Positions 1-9,036 of a stretch of DNA of 64,000 nt are shown one piece after another; within the stretch, counting starts at the first letter, position 1, and each line of letters starts with the position of its first letter. This stretch comes from Megamerina dolium (lineage: Eukaryota > Arthropoda > Insecta > Diptera > Megamerinidae), in NCBI GenBank assembly GCA_963854835.1, contig OY978525.1:28171253-28235252 (forward strand). The letters run 5' to 3'. The notes beneath the pieces were generated by a model that worked only from the letters and a program-made list of their open reading frames with translations, was not told the origin of the DNA and did not search any database. The translations under genes were made by a program, and so were the position numbers.

Positions 1-1699
1 ACTTTTTTTCTTCAAAAGTGTTCCTTATCAGAGTTACAATGCGGTGGACTTGTTCTATTGTGCCGTGCTGTTTTCTAAATCCAAACTGATGTTGAGGAAT
101 CAGTTGGTTGAGATTAATAAATGGAGTTATATTCATGACAAGTAGCTTTTCGAATACTTTAGAAAGTAGAGGCAGGAGGCTGATAGGTCTGTACGATGCA
201 ACTTTTGTAGGGTCTTTTCCTGGTTTTGCTATCATAATAATTTTTGAAGTTTTCCAGCATTTGGGATAGTGTTTAATACGAAGGATAGCATTGAAAATGT
301 GCATCAGATGAATTACTGAAGCCGGAGGTAGCTCTTTTATCATTTTACCGGTAATTTTATCTGGACCAGGTGATTTTTTTGGGTTTAAATCTTTATAAAT
401 TGCTTTGAATATGTCCTTTTTTTTAATTTTGAGCGTTATTGAGCAAGGTTGAGAAGTTAATTTTGGTAATGAGGACTGTGAAGAAGGTGGATTGGGTGTA
501 AACACACTTTTTAGGTGGTTTGCAAAAGCCAAACCCTTCTCACAGTTGCTTCTAGCCCAATTACCGTCACTCAAACGGATGGGGGAATCAGTGAGAATTG
601 GCCGATTTGATTTTTTTGCTGATTTCCACAAAGAGTAGTCTGACGCTTCACCAGGTGTTAATTTCGCTATGTGCTCTTCTAACTCTTTGTTGTTTTTATT
701 TTTCAAGGCTTGCTTTAACTTTCGAGTGCAGTGCTGTAGCTGTGTTTTCAGATTCGGTGATCTGAATTCTTGCCATTGTCTTCGGAGTCTTCTTTTCTGT
801 CTTACTAGCAATTCAATGTCTGCTGGTGTGTATTGGCTATATTTTGATTGCTTGCATCCCTTTGTGCAGGTGGCTGAGCTGAGAGCTAATGAGAGTAGCT
901 GGTTGAATTTTTCGAGTGCTGAGTCTACATCGTGTCCATTTCTTAATACAGTACTCAGAGGAAGATGGGAATTTATATATTTCTTGAATTTTAACCAGTC
1001 TATTTTCTTTCTAACGCAATTGCCTTGGGGGCTTGGTGATTTTATAGATATTACCGTGGGTGAGTGGTCAGATGATAGATCATAATTACACTCTGTGGAG
1101 ATATTTTCCATCTGCAAACCTTTGGCGACTCCAAAGTCTATGAGATCGGGTATTTTCCTCTTGTCCGTCGGCCAATATGTCGGTTGACCATTTGAAATAA
1201 CATCGTAGCCGTGGTTAGTGATGATTGAACATAGTCTTTTGCCTTTTGGAGTTATTAATCGGGAGCCCCAGTGAGTGTGTTTGGCGTTGAAATCGCCAGC
1301 AACCAAGAATTTGCTACCAAGAGTTGAGAAAAATTCTTTATATTGTTGTTCGGTAATACTGTATCTTGGGGGACAGTATATCGCAGATATTACTAGCTTA
1401 GAGATGTATTCTTCCAGACATATAGATGTTGCTTGCAAGTAGACGCTACTGAAATCTTCGAGAACATGATGTTTTATTCTGCTTTTTATCAATATGGCAG
1501 TTCCACCGCGTGCCTTACCATGCGGATGATTTGTAGTGTACAGTTTGTAATATGGTATTTGGTAGCAATTTTTGTCAGTGAAATGGGTCTCAGATATCAT
1601 CATTATGTCGATCTGGTTGGATTCAAGGAATTGAATTAGCTCCAAACGGTGCTGGCTTAAGCCGTTGGCGTTCCAGTGGCATATCTTGAGACAACTCAT
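1..1699 (-). CDS. Jockey LINE ORF2, endonuclease + partial reverse transcriptase (partial at window edge)
   Basis: This is the N-terminal ~566 codons of the polyprotein that nicks target DNA and reverse-transcribes the element. The start ATG at 1699-1697 overlaps the ORF1 stop. The product begins MSCLKICHWNANGL, the usual start of Jockey-type APE endonucleases. Further motifs are ISETHF (catalytic Glu region), GDFNAKHTHWGS, and SSDHSPTV at the end of the endonuclease. The RT begins with SPGPDKITGKMIKELPP, ASYRPISLLPLLSKVFEKLL and the FGFRKQHGT region, and is cut by the window edge. Codon-by-codon comparison with the second copy shows substitutions but no stop or indel. The catalytic FADD box lies outside the window. 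Confidence 0.9.
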   Translation of the reverse strand, partial: MSCLKICHWNANGLSQHRLELIQFLESNQIDIMMISETHFTDKNCYQIPYYKLYTTNHPHGKARGGTAILIKSRIKHHVLEDFSSVYLQATSICLEEYISKLVISAIYCPPRYSITEQQYKEFFSTLGSKFLVAGDFNAKHTHWGSRLITPKGKRLCSIITNHGYDVISNGQPTYWPTDKRKIPDLIDFGVAKGLQMENISTECNYDLSSDHSPTVISIKSPSPQGNCVRKKIDWLKFKKYINSHLPLSTVLRNGHDVDSALEKFNQLLSLALSSATCTKGCKQSKYSQYTPADIELLVRQKRRLRRQWQEFRSPNLKTQLQHCTRKLKQALKNKNNKELEEHIAKLTPGEASDYSLWKSAKKSNRPILTDSPIRLSDGNWARSNCEKGLAFANHLKSVFTPNPPSSQSSLPKLTSQPCSITLKIKKKDIFKAIYKDLNPKKSPGPDKITGKMIKELPPASVIHLMHIFNAILRIKHYPKCWKTSKIIMIAKPGKDPTKVASYRPISLLPLLSKVFEKLLVMNITPFINLNQLIPQHQFGFRKQHGTIEQVHRIVTLIRNTFEEKK

Positions 1700-2841
1700 G
1701 GTCTGGATAGCAATGTTTGGAGTAACATCGATTGATTTTTCATCATTTCTTGCATCATTGTTTGCATTGAGTTCATGAATTGGTTCATATTCTGAATTAA
1801 TGTTTGAAGCAAATGTTCAAGAGTACTTGGCTGTTGGGTTGGCAGTGAGTGTTTCTGCTCATTATTTACGTTACTTTGTTGGTGTAGGTTTTGTTTTAAC
1901 ACGCTAGCGTATGAATTGGTTTGATTCTTGTTTGGGATTGCAGAGAAGAATTGTGTTGCATCAATATTTTGTCTCTTACTTGAGTTGGCTATCTGAGTTT
2001 GCTCAACTGGTTTTAGAGGTTGATTGTTAGCGGAGAAATTTAGCTTTAGGGTTGCATATACTGGGCAACCTCTATAATTTGCAGTGTGATTACCTCCACA
2101 ATTGCTGCATTTTTTCATGCTAGCATCGTCTTTAGATTTTGGGCATATGTTTGATTTATGGAGATCTCCACAAATCACACAAACAGCTGGCAGGGTACAA
2201 TATGTCTTAGTATGTCCATATTCTTGGCAGTTGCTGCACTGAGGAGGTCCAGTTCTCTTATGGGGTTCTTCGATTGTGATTTTGCGATGCAATAAATATC
2301 GAATTTTATATATGGGGTGTACCTCACCTTTTTTTAGGGGTTTTGTTTCAGGCTGAAGCTCAATACGATATAACGGTTGAGGTATATTGCTCTTGTTGAG
2401 AATGTTGAATACTGTTTTGGCTTGAAACCCTTCTTCCTGAAGGGCAAGTTTGATTTCGTTAATATCAACGTTGGGTTCGACGCCTTTGAGTACAACGATT
2501 AAGCCCTTACTACTTTTTAGCTGATATGTGTAGTAATTCTTTTTTACAGCATCAAATTCCGCTATTACTTTGCGATAATGAGTTTCGCTGTAGATTTGCA
2601 CTTTTGTTTCCTCAATTTGGCCTTTGCGAATAGGAACAACATGGAAATTCTTTGGTCCTATAAGACTTGTAATTCTAGAAATCAACTTATCTGAGTTGCG
2701 TTCTCTCAAGAAAATGGGTGGGGGTTTGAAATTTTTCTTGGAGATAATATTTTCGTCACTTTCATCACCTGAAAGCAGAGCGTATCTATTTTCCGAACTA
2801 ATAGGGACAGTGTTCTGTTTTTGAATTTTTGTTGAATTCAT
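1696..2841 (-). CDS. Jockey LINE ORF1, gag-like RNA-binding protein (381 aa)
   Basis: This is the nucleic-acid-binding protein of a Jockey-clade LINE, which in the family coats element RNA in the ribonucleoprotein. The C-terminal half carries three zinc knuckles: C202-x2-C-x4-H-x4-C215, C221-x2-C-x3-H-x4-C233 and C245-x2-C-x3-H-x6-C259. This CCHC triplet is typical of Jockey/I-group ORF1 proteins. The N-terminal ~100 residues are polar and the tail is rich in Gln, Asn and Met. The ATG at 2841 is the first in frame and sits ~37 nt from the element's 5' edge. The stop TGA (1698-1696) overlaps the ATG of ORF2 as ATGA, suggesting termination-reinitiation or coupled translation of ORF2. There is no internal stop or frameshift. 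Confidence 0.92.
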   Translation of the reverse strand: MNSTKIQKQNTVPISSENRYALLSGDESDENIISKKNFKPPPIFLRERNSDKLISRITSLIGPKNFHVVPIRKGQIEETKVQIYSETHYRKVIAEFDAVKKNYYTYQLKSSKGLIVVLKGVEPNVDINEIKLALQEEGFQAKTVFNILNKSNIPQPLYRIELQPETKPLKKGEVHPIYKIRYLLHRKITIEEPHKRTGPPQCSNCQEYGHTKTYCTLPAVCVICGDLHKSNICPKSKDDASMKKCSNCGGNHTANYRGCPVYATLKLNFSANNQPLKPVEQTQIANSSKRQNIDATQFFSAIPNKNQTNSYASVLKQNLHQQSNVNNEQKHSLPTQQPSTLEHLLQTLIQNMNQFMNSMQTMMQEMMKNQSMLLQTLLSRP

Positions 2842-2878
2842 TTGTTTTGAATTTTGCGGACTTCTCTTTCGCTTTACT

Positions 2879-3154
2879 ACATAGTAAAGCGCATCAAAAT
2901 CCTAGGCTAGGTCATGTCGAGCGAATGGAAGAACACGCTCCAGCTAAGAAGGTGTTATATTCGGAACCCGTTGAAGGATGACGCAGAAGAGGAACACCTA
3001 ACCTCCGGTGGAAAGACCAAGTACTGGAGAACCTGTCGGCGCTTGGAATTTCTAACTGGCGCCAGCTAGCGAAGAACAGAGATGGATGGCGAAGCAAGTT
3101 ATTTTCGGCCTAAATCGGTATTCGGTTGTTATGGCCACATAAGTAAGTAAGTAT
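2879..3154 (+). mobile_element. RTE-type LINE 3' fragment (copy A)
   Basis: The sequence matches the 3' end of the RTE copies at 34343-35983 and 59962-62694. It encodes the tail region KKVLYSEP, a Gly/Arg-rich stretch and LGISNWRQLAKNRDGW, followed by the shared 3' UTR (ttcggttgttatggccacat) and a short (AAGT)n tail. A ~10-bp internal deletion follows atcaaaatcc. Its left edge is exactly the 5' edge of the Jockey copy, so either the Jockey element landed inside it or the RTE copy was 5'-truncated there. The ORF on its opposite strand is an artefact. Confidence 0.9.
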
Positions 3155-3234
3155 TCACGATCACAATTCAACCGAGTAGTTACGTTTTAATAGCAGCTCA
3201 GGAAAAAATCCGTTTTGGGATAAAGTGTAAATTT

Positions 3235-3620
3235 ACATGGGATGATTTCTTACGATCAACGCATCGATTGACTTTATTTTGGTATTGGCTATAATGCACC
3301 ATCAAAAACTACATTTAATGAATAATTTTAAGTTGGGCAACGAATTCCGTGAAACTATTGGTGTCTTGCGAAAATCATTGAAGCAGACAGCCATGTGCGA
3401 TAAAAGGCAAATCCAGACGATTTTGTATGACCGTGTATGACCATAAACAGTCGATTATTTGAAGGAAAAAAACATCGATTTATTGACTTATTGCCGATAT
3501 TTACTTGATTTATTGCCTACTGACTTTTTCCTGTTCTTTTATATAGGAAATCAGCAATGGGTTGCTTTGTATGTAAAAGTGTACAAACCTTTTGAAAACT
3601 TTGTATAACGTATATGTTTC
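3235..3620 (+). pseudogene. mariner transposase relic
   Basis: In shifting frames, this stretch resembles two parts of a mariner transposase. First comes the N-terminal HTH region (MISYDQRID, then YNAPSKTTFNE). After a large deletion comes the C-terminal part VDYLKEKNIDLLTYC, followed by TDFFLF in place of the usual SPDLAPxDFFLF. The third catalytic Asp region is therefore degraded. No TIRs were recognised. It lies just right of the RTE fragment. Assignment to the Tc1/mariner superfamily is fairly secure; the subfamily is not. Confidence 0.6.
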
Positions 3621-4615
3621 TACTTTGTATTTCCGAAAACTTCTAAGGCTACCTATGTATTAAGTATGTACCTATATAGTACTTAGGGTATGAGTAGGAA
3701 ATATTCATATGCAGGTAGGCGTTATAGTTCTTACTTTTCATTAGTGTTATTAGTATTTGCTAATGTTGCTGAAAATCCGTATATTTTACGCACGTACGCT
3801 TACAATTTTCCAATTAAATTATACATATGCAACATACTTTTACACCTGTACATATACGCATATGTGCATACATCTACCTGTGATGAAAAAAATATAGGTA
3901 TGCTTGTAAATACGATAAATACACATAGGCACTATATAACGTACACTATGTACACTATATGGTGTATGTGTGGGGGAGATGATCGAACAAAGTAGCATAA
4001 ATTAATTTAAAATGATTGCAACAAGCTATTGACACCATCAGTAAAAGCTAACACGATGTACTGCGGCTATATGTGTCAGATGCAAACCAAAATATACAAA
4101 AGTAGCTTCACGTGTATGTACATAACTATGAACATTCTCGTATGTATAGTCATATTCCATATATGTATATACGATTATAGGTGTATATGCGTAAAGAGGA
4201 ATATTTGGCGAATGCAAGTTGGTAATTCGTATTTTATTTATTTTTTCAAAAAACAGAACATACAAATTATTTAGTTTTTATGGTAGCTATTTAATAGGTA
4301 CTCATATGTACTTGTACATAAAGTATACTACATATCAGTATGAGTATGTTTTGTAACATTAGGTAAAATTCGTACAGAATGTGAACATCAGAAACAACAT
4401 TTGCAATCGTTCTCTCTGATATTTCGAAAGATTTATATTTGCTCCTTTAGTTTTACCTTCATTTTAGATGAATCTGTCTAATTTTTTAAGTAGTACATTT
4501 TGATTTTGATAACGTACAGGGCTATTTTTCTATATTAATTATTTTTGCAAAGACATCTTTTTCAATACTTGTTCATTCCACATATAGTTCAGGGTTTCTC
4601 ATTGTCGACGTTCAT
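3621..4615. other. AT-rich stretch, no feature recognised
   Basis: Simple AT-rich sequence with many CATATGTACATA-like steps. ORFs on both strands have low-complexity, Tyr/Ile/Cys-rich products with no recognisable domain. Confidence 0.5.
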
Positions 4616-4662
4616 CAATGGGTTACTTCCACTCACTGGATATGAGTGAAAGTAACCCATTG
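4616..4662. repeat. 47-bp hairpin (20-bp arms)
   Basis: The left arm caatgggttacttccactca and right arm tgagtgaaagtaacccattg are reverse complements at 19 of 20 positions. They are separated by a 7-base loop. It lies just left of the AT-rich satellite block and matches no other element seen here. Confidence 0.85.
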
Positions 4663-4734
4663 AGTAAAGCTTCTACGTTGAAATGCGCATAACCATATTT
4701 GAAACTTGTATTTAAAGTAAATAATAGGTTTATC

Positions 4735-4962
4735 TAAATAACTTTTTGTATAATAGCTATATTTGTTTATGAAAGGAGTAAGTTTGCAATTTGTGTGGAG
4801 TATAATTTTGATGAAAAATTTTAATTTCCGAGCTCGTAGATTGATGCATTGAGAAATAATGACACCCACCATATAAATTTGTAGATTTATGTTTTAGAAG
4901 GGCAAATAGTGAAGAAACATTATACAACATTTATTTTCAATATTAATGTAGAGTAGAATTTT
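4735..4962. repeat. AT-rich degenerate satellite, left part
   Basis: Sequence such as atttgtttatgaaagg and gagtataattttgatgaaaa recurs with variation at 7493-8005 and 10690-10990. Spacing between recurrences is roughly 130-170 bp. The DINE-1-like element at 4964-7492 interrupts this block. Confidence 0.6.
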
Positions 4963-5099
4963 TTTATACCCTGCATAATGCAATATGCATGGTATATTCA
5001 TTTCGGTCAGATGTTTGTGTCCACTTGAAGGAATCTCCGGAGATATAGACATAGATATATATTCGTGATCAGCGTCGATTAAATTTTCGATTTAACGAT

Positions 5100-5142
5100 G
5101 TCCGTCCGTCCGTCCGTCCGTCCGTCCGTCTGTCTGTCTGTC
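5100..5142 (+). repeat. (GTCC)n/(GTCT)n microsatellite inside DINE-1-like element
   Basis: Tandem gtcc units pass into gtct units. The equivalent tracts in the copies at ~21915 and ~23490 are much shorter, so this tract has expanded in copy 1. Confidence 0.95.
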
Positions 5143-5559
5143 ACCTGGCTGGTTCGCACGATAACATGAGTAAATATTGAGCTATTTCGATGAAATTTGG
5201 CATAAGTAATCTATGATCCAAGGGTACGGAGGGGATTGATATTGGGCATGATCGGTCAATAACCACGCCCACACCAAGCATTCAATACGACTAACCTCGA
5301 AATTTTCAAAATCTTTAACTTGCTATAACTCACATAATATACCACTTGGGACAACAATATTTGGCACATAGACTTATATTATACTACCATATAACCTCGC
5401 CAAAAGTGGGTGAGCCACGCCTACTTTTTAGTGTAGCTCTCATACAAAGTGTCTGTACTTCTTTTAAATTGAAACAGCTGTAACTTCTACAATCTTCTGT
5501 TCAGAATAACCATAATTGACACTTAGATTAACATGGTAGTCGGAAATAATACGGCAGCA

Positions 5560-7130
5560 AATCAGTGTGCCACGCCCACTCCTTCATGGGTCTCCCATAC
5601 AAAGTTGCGGAAATTAAAAAAAATGTCACCGGTTATAACTTGCAAACTATTCAGCATAGAATAACGAGATTTAAGGTGTGGATTAGTATTGTACGAGCAA
5701 CTAGGTTCACAGAAAATGGGCGCACCACGCCCACTGTTTATCGTAGCCCCCATACAAATTTTAAATTGAAACAGCTGTAACTTCGGCAATCTTCTGTCTA
5801 GAATAACCATAATTGACGCTTAAATTAATATCGTAGTCGGCAAAAATCTGGCAGAAAATCAGGGTGCCACGCCCACTCCTTCATGGGTCTCCCATACAAA
5901 GTTGCGGAAATTAAAAAAAATGTCACCGGTTATAACTTGCAAACTATTCAGCGTAGAATAACGAGATTTAAGGTGTGGATTAGTATTGTACGAGCAACTA
6001 GGTTCACTGAAAATGGGCGCACCACGCCCACTGTTTATCGTAGCCTCCATACAAATTTTAAATTGAAACAGCTGTAACTTCGGCAATCTTTTGCGTAAAA
6101 TAACCATAATTGACACTTAGATTAATATCGTAGTCGGCAAAAATCTGGCAGAAAATCAGTGTGCCACGCCCACTCTTTCATAAGTCTCCCATACAAAGTC
6201 AAGGGAATTAAACTAAAACTTTTAAGCTCCATAACTTACAAAACATTTAGCGTAGGACAACGAGATTTAAGGTATGGAATAGTATTGTACGAGCAACTAG
6301 ACTCACTTGAAATGGTCGCGCCACGCCCACTGTTTATTATAGCCCCCATACAAATTTTAAATTGAAACAGCTGTAACTTCGGCAATCTTCTGCCTAAAAT
6401 AACCATAATTGACACTTAGATTAATATTGTAGTCTGGCAGAAAATCAGTGTGCCACGCCCACTCCTTCATGGGTCTCCCATACAAAGTCAAGGGAATTAA
6501 ACTAAAACTTTTAAGCTCCATAACTTACAAACCATGTAGCGTATGACAACGAGATTTAAGGTATGGAATAGTATTGTATGAGCAACTAGACTCACTTGAA
6601 ATGGGCGCGCCATGCCCACTGTTTATTGTAGCCCCCATACAAAATGACTGAAATTCTTTTAAATTGAAACAGCCGTAACTTCGGCAATCTTCTGTCTAGA
6701 ATAACCATAATTGACGCTTAAATTAATATCGTAGTCGGAAATAATCTGGCAAAAAATCAGCATACCACTCCCACTTCTTATTGGGGCTCCCATACAAAGT
6801 TGAGGAAATTAAACAAACATTTTAACCGCCATAACTTGCAAACTATTCAGCGTAGAACAACCAGATTGAAGGTGTGGATTAGTACTGTAAGAGCAAATAT
6901 ACCCACAAGAAATGGGCTAGCCACGTCCATTGTTTATAGTGGCTCCCATACAGGATGACTGAATTTCTTTTAAATTGAGATAGCTGCAGCTTCTGCAATC
7001 TTCCGTCTAGAACAATCATAATTAATACTTAGGTTAATATGGTAGTTGTACATAATCTGGCAAAAAATCAACATGCCACCCCCACTTCTTAATGGGGCTA
7101 CCATACAAAGTTGCGAAAATTTTAAAAAAT
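5560..7130 (+). repeat. ~300-bp tandem array with repeated CCACGCCCAC motifs
   Basis: About five to six units (anchors near 5568, 5868, 6162, 6450, 6760 and 7070; spacing ~290-310 bp) make up the core. Each unit has two related halves: one with gtgccacgcccactccttcat then ctcccatacaaag, the other with gcgccacgcccactgtttat then cccccatacaaa and gaaacagctgtaacttcggc. The first four units are very similar and the last two diverged. Open frames on both strands here are by-products of the repeat. Confidence 0.9.
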
Positions 7131-7492
7131 TTAAACCACTATAACGTACGAACTATTAAGCGTAGGACGTAGGTGTGGATTAATATTGAAAAATTTATTG
7201 GATTTACAAGAAAGAGGTAAACCACGCCAACTTTTTATATAGCTCCCATACTAAGTCTCGGAATTATCTTAAAAACCTCCTTTAAATTATCCCTTTTAGA
7301 ACTCTCATAACATAGAAAGTACTTCGTCAAAGTCAACCATATTTCGGGTGTAAATTAGTAGTGTATGCAAAAATTGTTTTTCAAAATTGGAAATAAAAAA
7401 AAGAGATGGATATTCGAGTAAACTTTATATATATATATCTACATATGCAGGGTATAATTTGGTAGGCCCCAGCCGACTGTAAGGAGATTTTT

Positions 7493-8005
7493 ATGAAGAA
7501 ATACGATTTTTGAAGTTTTACTGTAGTATATTGTATTGATAACTTTAATAGAGATTTGTCGATTTTCGTAAAAAAGGGTGCACATTTTTGTATGAAGATT
7601 ATATTTGTTTATGAAATCAGAGAATTAAAATTTTTGGCGGAGTACAATTTTAATGAGAAAATATAACGTCTGAAGTCTCACAATTGATGATGAAATGCAT
7701 TTTGCCGATTATGGTATAAAAAATTCAGATTTTGTATGTGGACTATGTTTTAACTTAAAATGTTGTATAGAATACAATTTTCATTAAAAAAATACGATTT
7801 GTGAAATTTCAGATCAATGCATTGAAAAATAATAATTATTTCCATACAAATTCGTCGGTTTTTGCTCAAAGAGTGCAATTTTTGTATTAGGACTATATTG
7901 GTTTATGACAAGAAGGACTTCAAATTTTTTGAATTACAATTATGATGAAAAAATTAAGTTTCAGAAGTTTTAAAATTGACGTTTACGCATTTTATTGATC
8001 ATTTT
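7493..8005. repeat. AT-rich degenerate satellite, right part
   Basis: At least three degenerate units can be traced by gagtacaattttaatgaga (~7640), gaatacaattttcatta (~7770) and gaattacaattatgatga (~7937), and by recurrent atttgtttatga. They match the sequence left of the DINE-1-like insertion (4735-4962). Confidence 0.6.
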
Positions 8006-8136
8006 CTAGCCAATGCTAATTGTCTACGCCAGAAAATTACGTCGCGCGCACTGTCTGGTGGATTTGGTGCCACCTTTATAGAAGGCGAGTTGCATCCCTG
8101 TTTTTAATCGATGTTCAGCAATACATTCGGTTATTT

Positions 8137-8166
8137 GTTCTTTTTTTTCTTACTTTCTTATTTACA
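8137..8166 (+). promoter_or_regulatory. possible 3' splice acceptor upstream of LC8-like ORF
   Basis: A long pyrimidine tract ends in ttcttatttacag at 8166, a strong-looking acceptor 67 bp before the ATG at 8234. A DRE-like aatcgatg lies at 8106-8113. No matching donor was identified, so an intron in the 5' UTR is only a suggestion. Confidence 0.25.
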
Positions 8167-8233
8167 GTGCGCGCATTTTTCCCCTTTATATTTTTTCTCT
8201 CGCGTTTTATAGTATATTAATTAAAATTATAAA

Positions 8234-8755
8234 ATGTCGAATAAAATGTTGCTAAAAACAAAGCAACAAACAAACAAATATAACAAAATGTCTGACCGAT
8301 ATTCTAATATGAACGAAGAAATGCAACAAGCTGCAGTAGATTGTGCGACACAAGCATTGGAGAGGTACAATTTAGAAATTGATAAAAAGTGTGTTACTGC
8401 GAATACAACAACAACAGCAACCATCACATCAACCGTATCAATAACAACAATTAATAACGCAGAACCAATGGAAAAAAATCAGCGACAACAACAGCAAGGG
8501 TTGTCATCAGTTATCAATAGCAATAGTTTGAAATTGCAAAAGATGATGGCGAAAAATGACATTACCAGCAAATATCAACAACAGCAAAAACACCGGCGAC
8601 AGCTTCAGAGATGCAAAACCCTGAAAAACCCGGCAACAGCATCAGAGATGGAAAACTACAAAACAAATGCATTCCTACATGACCTGGTAAAGTTGGCAGA
8701 AATTTCGGATCATTCTGTATTCATGAGACACGCCATTTTATTTACTTCTACTTAG
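8234..8755 (+). CDS. LC8-like N-terminal helix fused to a low-complexity tail (173 aa, candidate chimeric gene)
   Basis: The product contains MSDR (residues 19-22) and [17 protein letters not shown] (26-42), followed by ERYNLEID up to residue 50. This is very close to the N-terminus of dynein light chain LC8 (MSDRK, then [21 protein letters not shown]). The ATG at codon 19 (8288) sits in caaaatgtc and matches the LC8 start, so it may be the true start. After residue 50 the LC8 fold is lost. DKK could correspond to the later DKKY of LC8 if about ten residues of helix 2 were deleted. The remainder is Thr-, Gln- and Asn-rich, ending [11 protein letters not shown]. The beta-strands that form the LC8 dimer and cargo groove are absent. 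It may be a decayed LC8 copy, a spliced gene misread as one exon, or a new lineage-specific gene. The stop sits just before a LINE 3' fragment. Confidence 0.5.
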   Translation: MSNKMLLKTKQQTNKYNKMSDRYSNMNEEMQQAAVDCATQALERYNLEIDKKCVTANTTTTATITSTVSITTINNAEPMEKNQRQQQQGLSSVINSNSLKLQKMMAKNDITSKYQQQQKHRRQLQRCKTLKNPATASEMENYKTNAFLHDLVKLAEISDHSVFMRHAILFTST

Positions 8756-8769
8756 GTCTTCTACTTTTC

Positions 8770-9036
8770 TCTGATGCTCTCTGTAGGTTCTGCAGGGAAG
8801 AGGACGAGACCGCACAACACGTGATAGGAACTTGTCCTGCACTGATGCACAAGAGAAGGAAATACCTGGGAGATTTCATCATACCCGAGGATGAAATTAG
8901 ACTCTGTGAATTGGGACCAATACTAAAATTCATCGAGGGAACTGGGCTGAGAGACACACTCTAGCTCTGCGAAGGGGGCACAATAGATCTTATAGGTCGC
9001 GGTGCAACATCCCCACAACGATAATAATAATAATAG
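8770..9036 (+). mobile_element. LINE 3'-end fragment (ORF2 C-terminus + 3' UTR)
   Basis: In frame from 8770 to the stop at 8964, the product reads [19 protein letters not shown], then TCPAL and [12 protein letters not shown], ending TGLRDTL. The C-x2-C-x8-H-x4-C motif followed by CPAL is typical of the extreme C-terminus of LOA/I/R1-group LINE ORF2 proteins, after the RNase H domain. A short 3' UTR ends in (ATA)n at ~9020-9034. This is a severely 5'-truncated insertion. Its left edge abuts the end of the LC8-like ORF. Confidence 0.75.

Larger units (their letters stand above)
1..2878 (-). mobile_element. Jockey-clade LINE, copy 1 (3' part outside window)
   Basis: A non-LTR retrotransposon lies on the minus strand. 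It has a gag-like ORF1 with three CCHC zinc knuckles, followed by ORF2 with an endonuclease and the first part of a reverse transcriptase. The 1-1368 stretch aligns without a single gap to 39046-40413 and differs by roughly one base in a hundred by eye. The 5' boundary is placed at 2878, where RTE-derived sequence begins, leaving only about 37 nt upstream of the ORF1 ATG. The 3' third lies beyond the window start. Neither ORF shows a stop or frameshift here, so this copy may be intact. Confidence 0.93.
4964..7492 (+). mobile_element. DINE-1/INE-1-like (mini-me type) element, copy 1, 2.5 kb
   Basis: The element starts with ttataccctgcata (4964-4977), which is repeated inverted near the 3' end (7444-7457). 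It continues with atttcggtcagatgtttg, a TA-rich run, a conserved spacer and (GTCC/GTCT)n at 5100-5142. That proto-microsatellite layout is described for dipteran mini-me/DINE-1 elements, which are Helitron/Helentron relatives without TSDs. Its 3' end (ggccccagccgactgtaag, then gagattttt) is shared with copies at 21779 and 23356. All three sit in T-rich flanks, and no TSD is visible. The interior is a ~300-bp tandem array. No protein is encoded. Confidence 0.85.

Noticed and set aside
669..1085. 138-codon plus-strand ORF (and its twin near 39897-40130)
   Set aside because: It is antisense to the Jockey ORF2, which has clear endonuclease/RT motifs in the other direction.
2912..3097. Repeated ~61-codon ORF starting MLR(H/Q)PSLFFASWRQLE (also 35741-35926, 50413-50598, 62454-62639)
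   Set aside because: Antisense to the conserved C-terminal coding region of the RTE LINE; its recurrence reflects the element copies.
5562..6365. Several overlapping ORFs on both strands with nearly identical 60-85-residue products (also at 22534-22740 and 23938-24195)
   Set aside because: They are the same tandem-repeat unit of DINE-1-like elements read in open frames; both strands are equally open and no domain is present.
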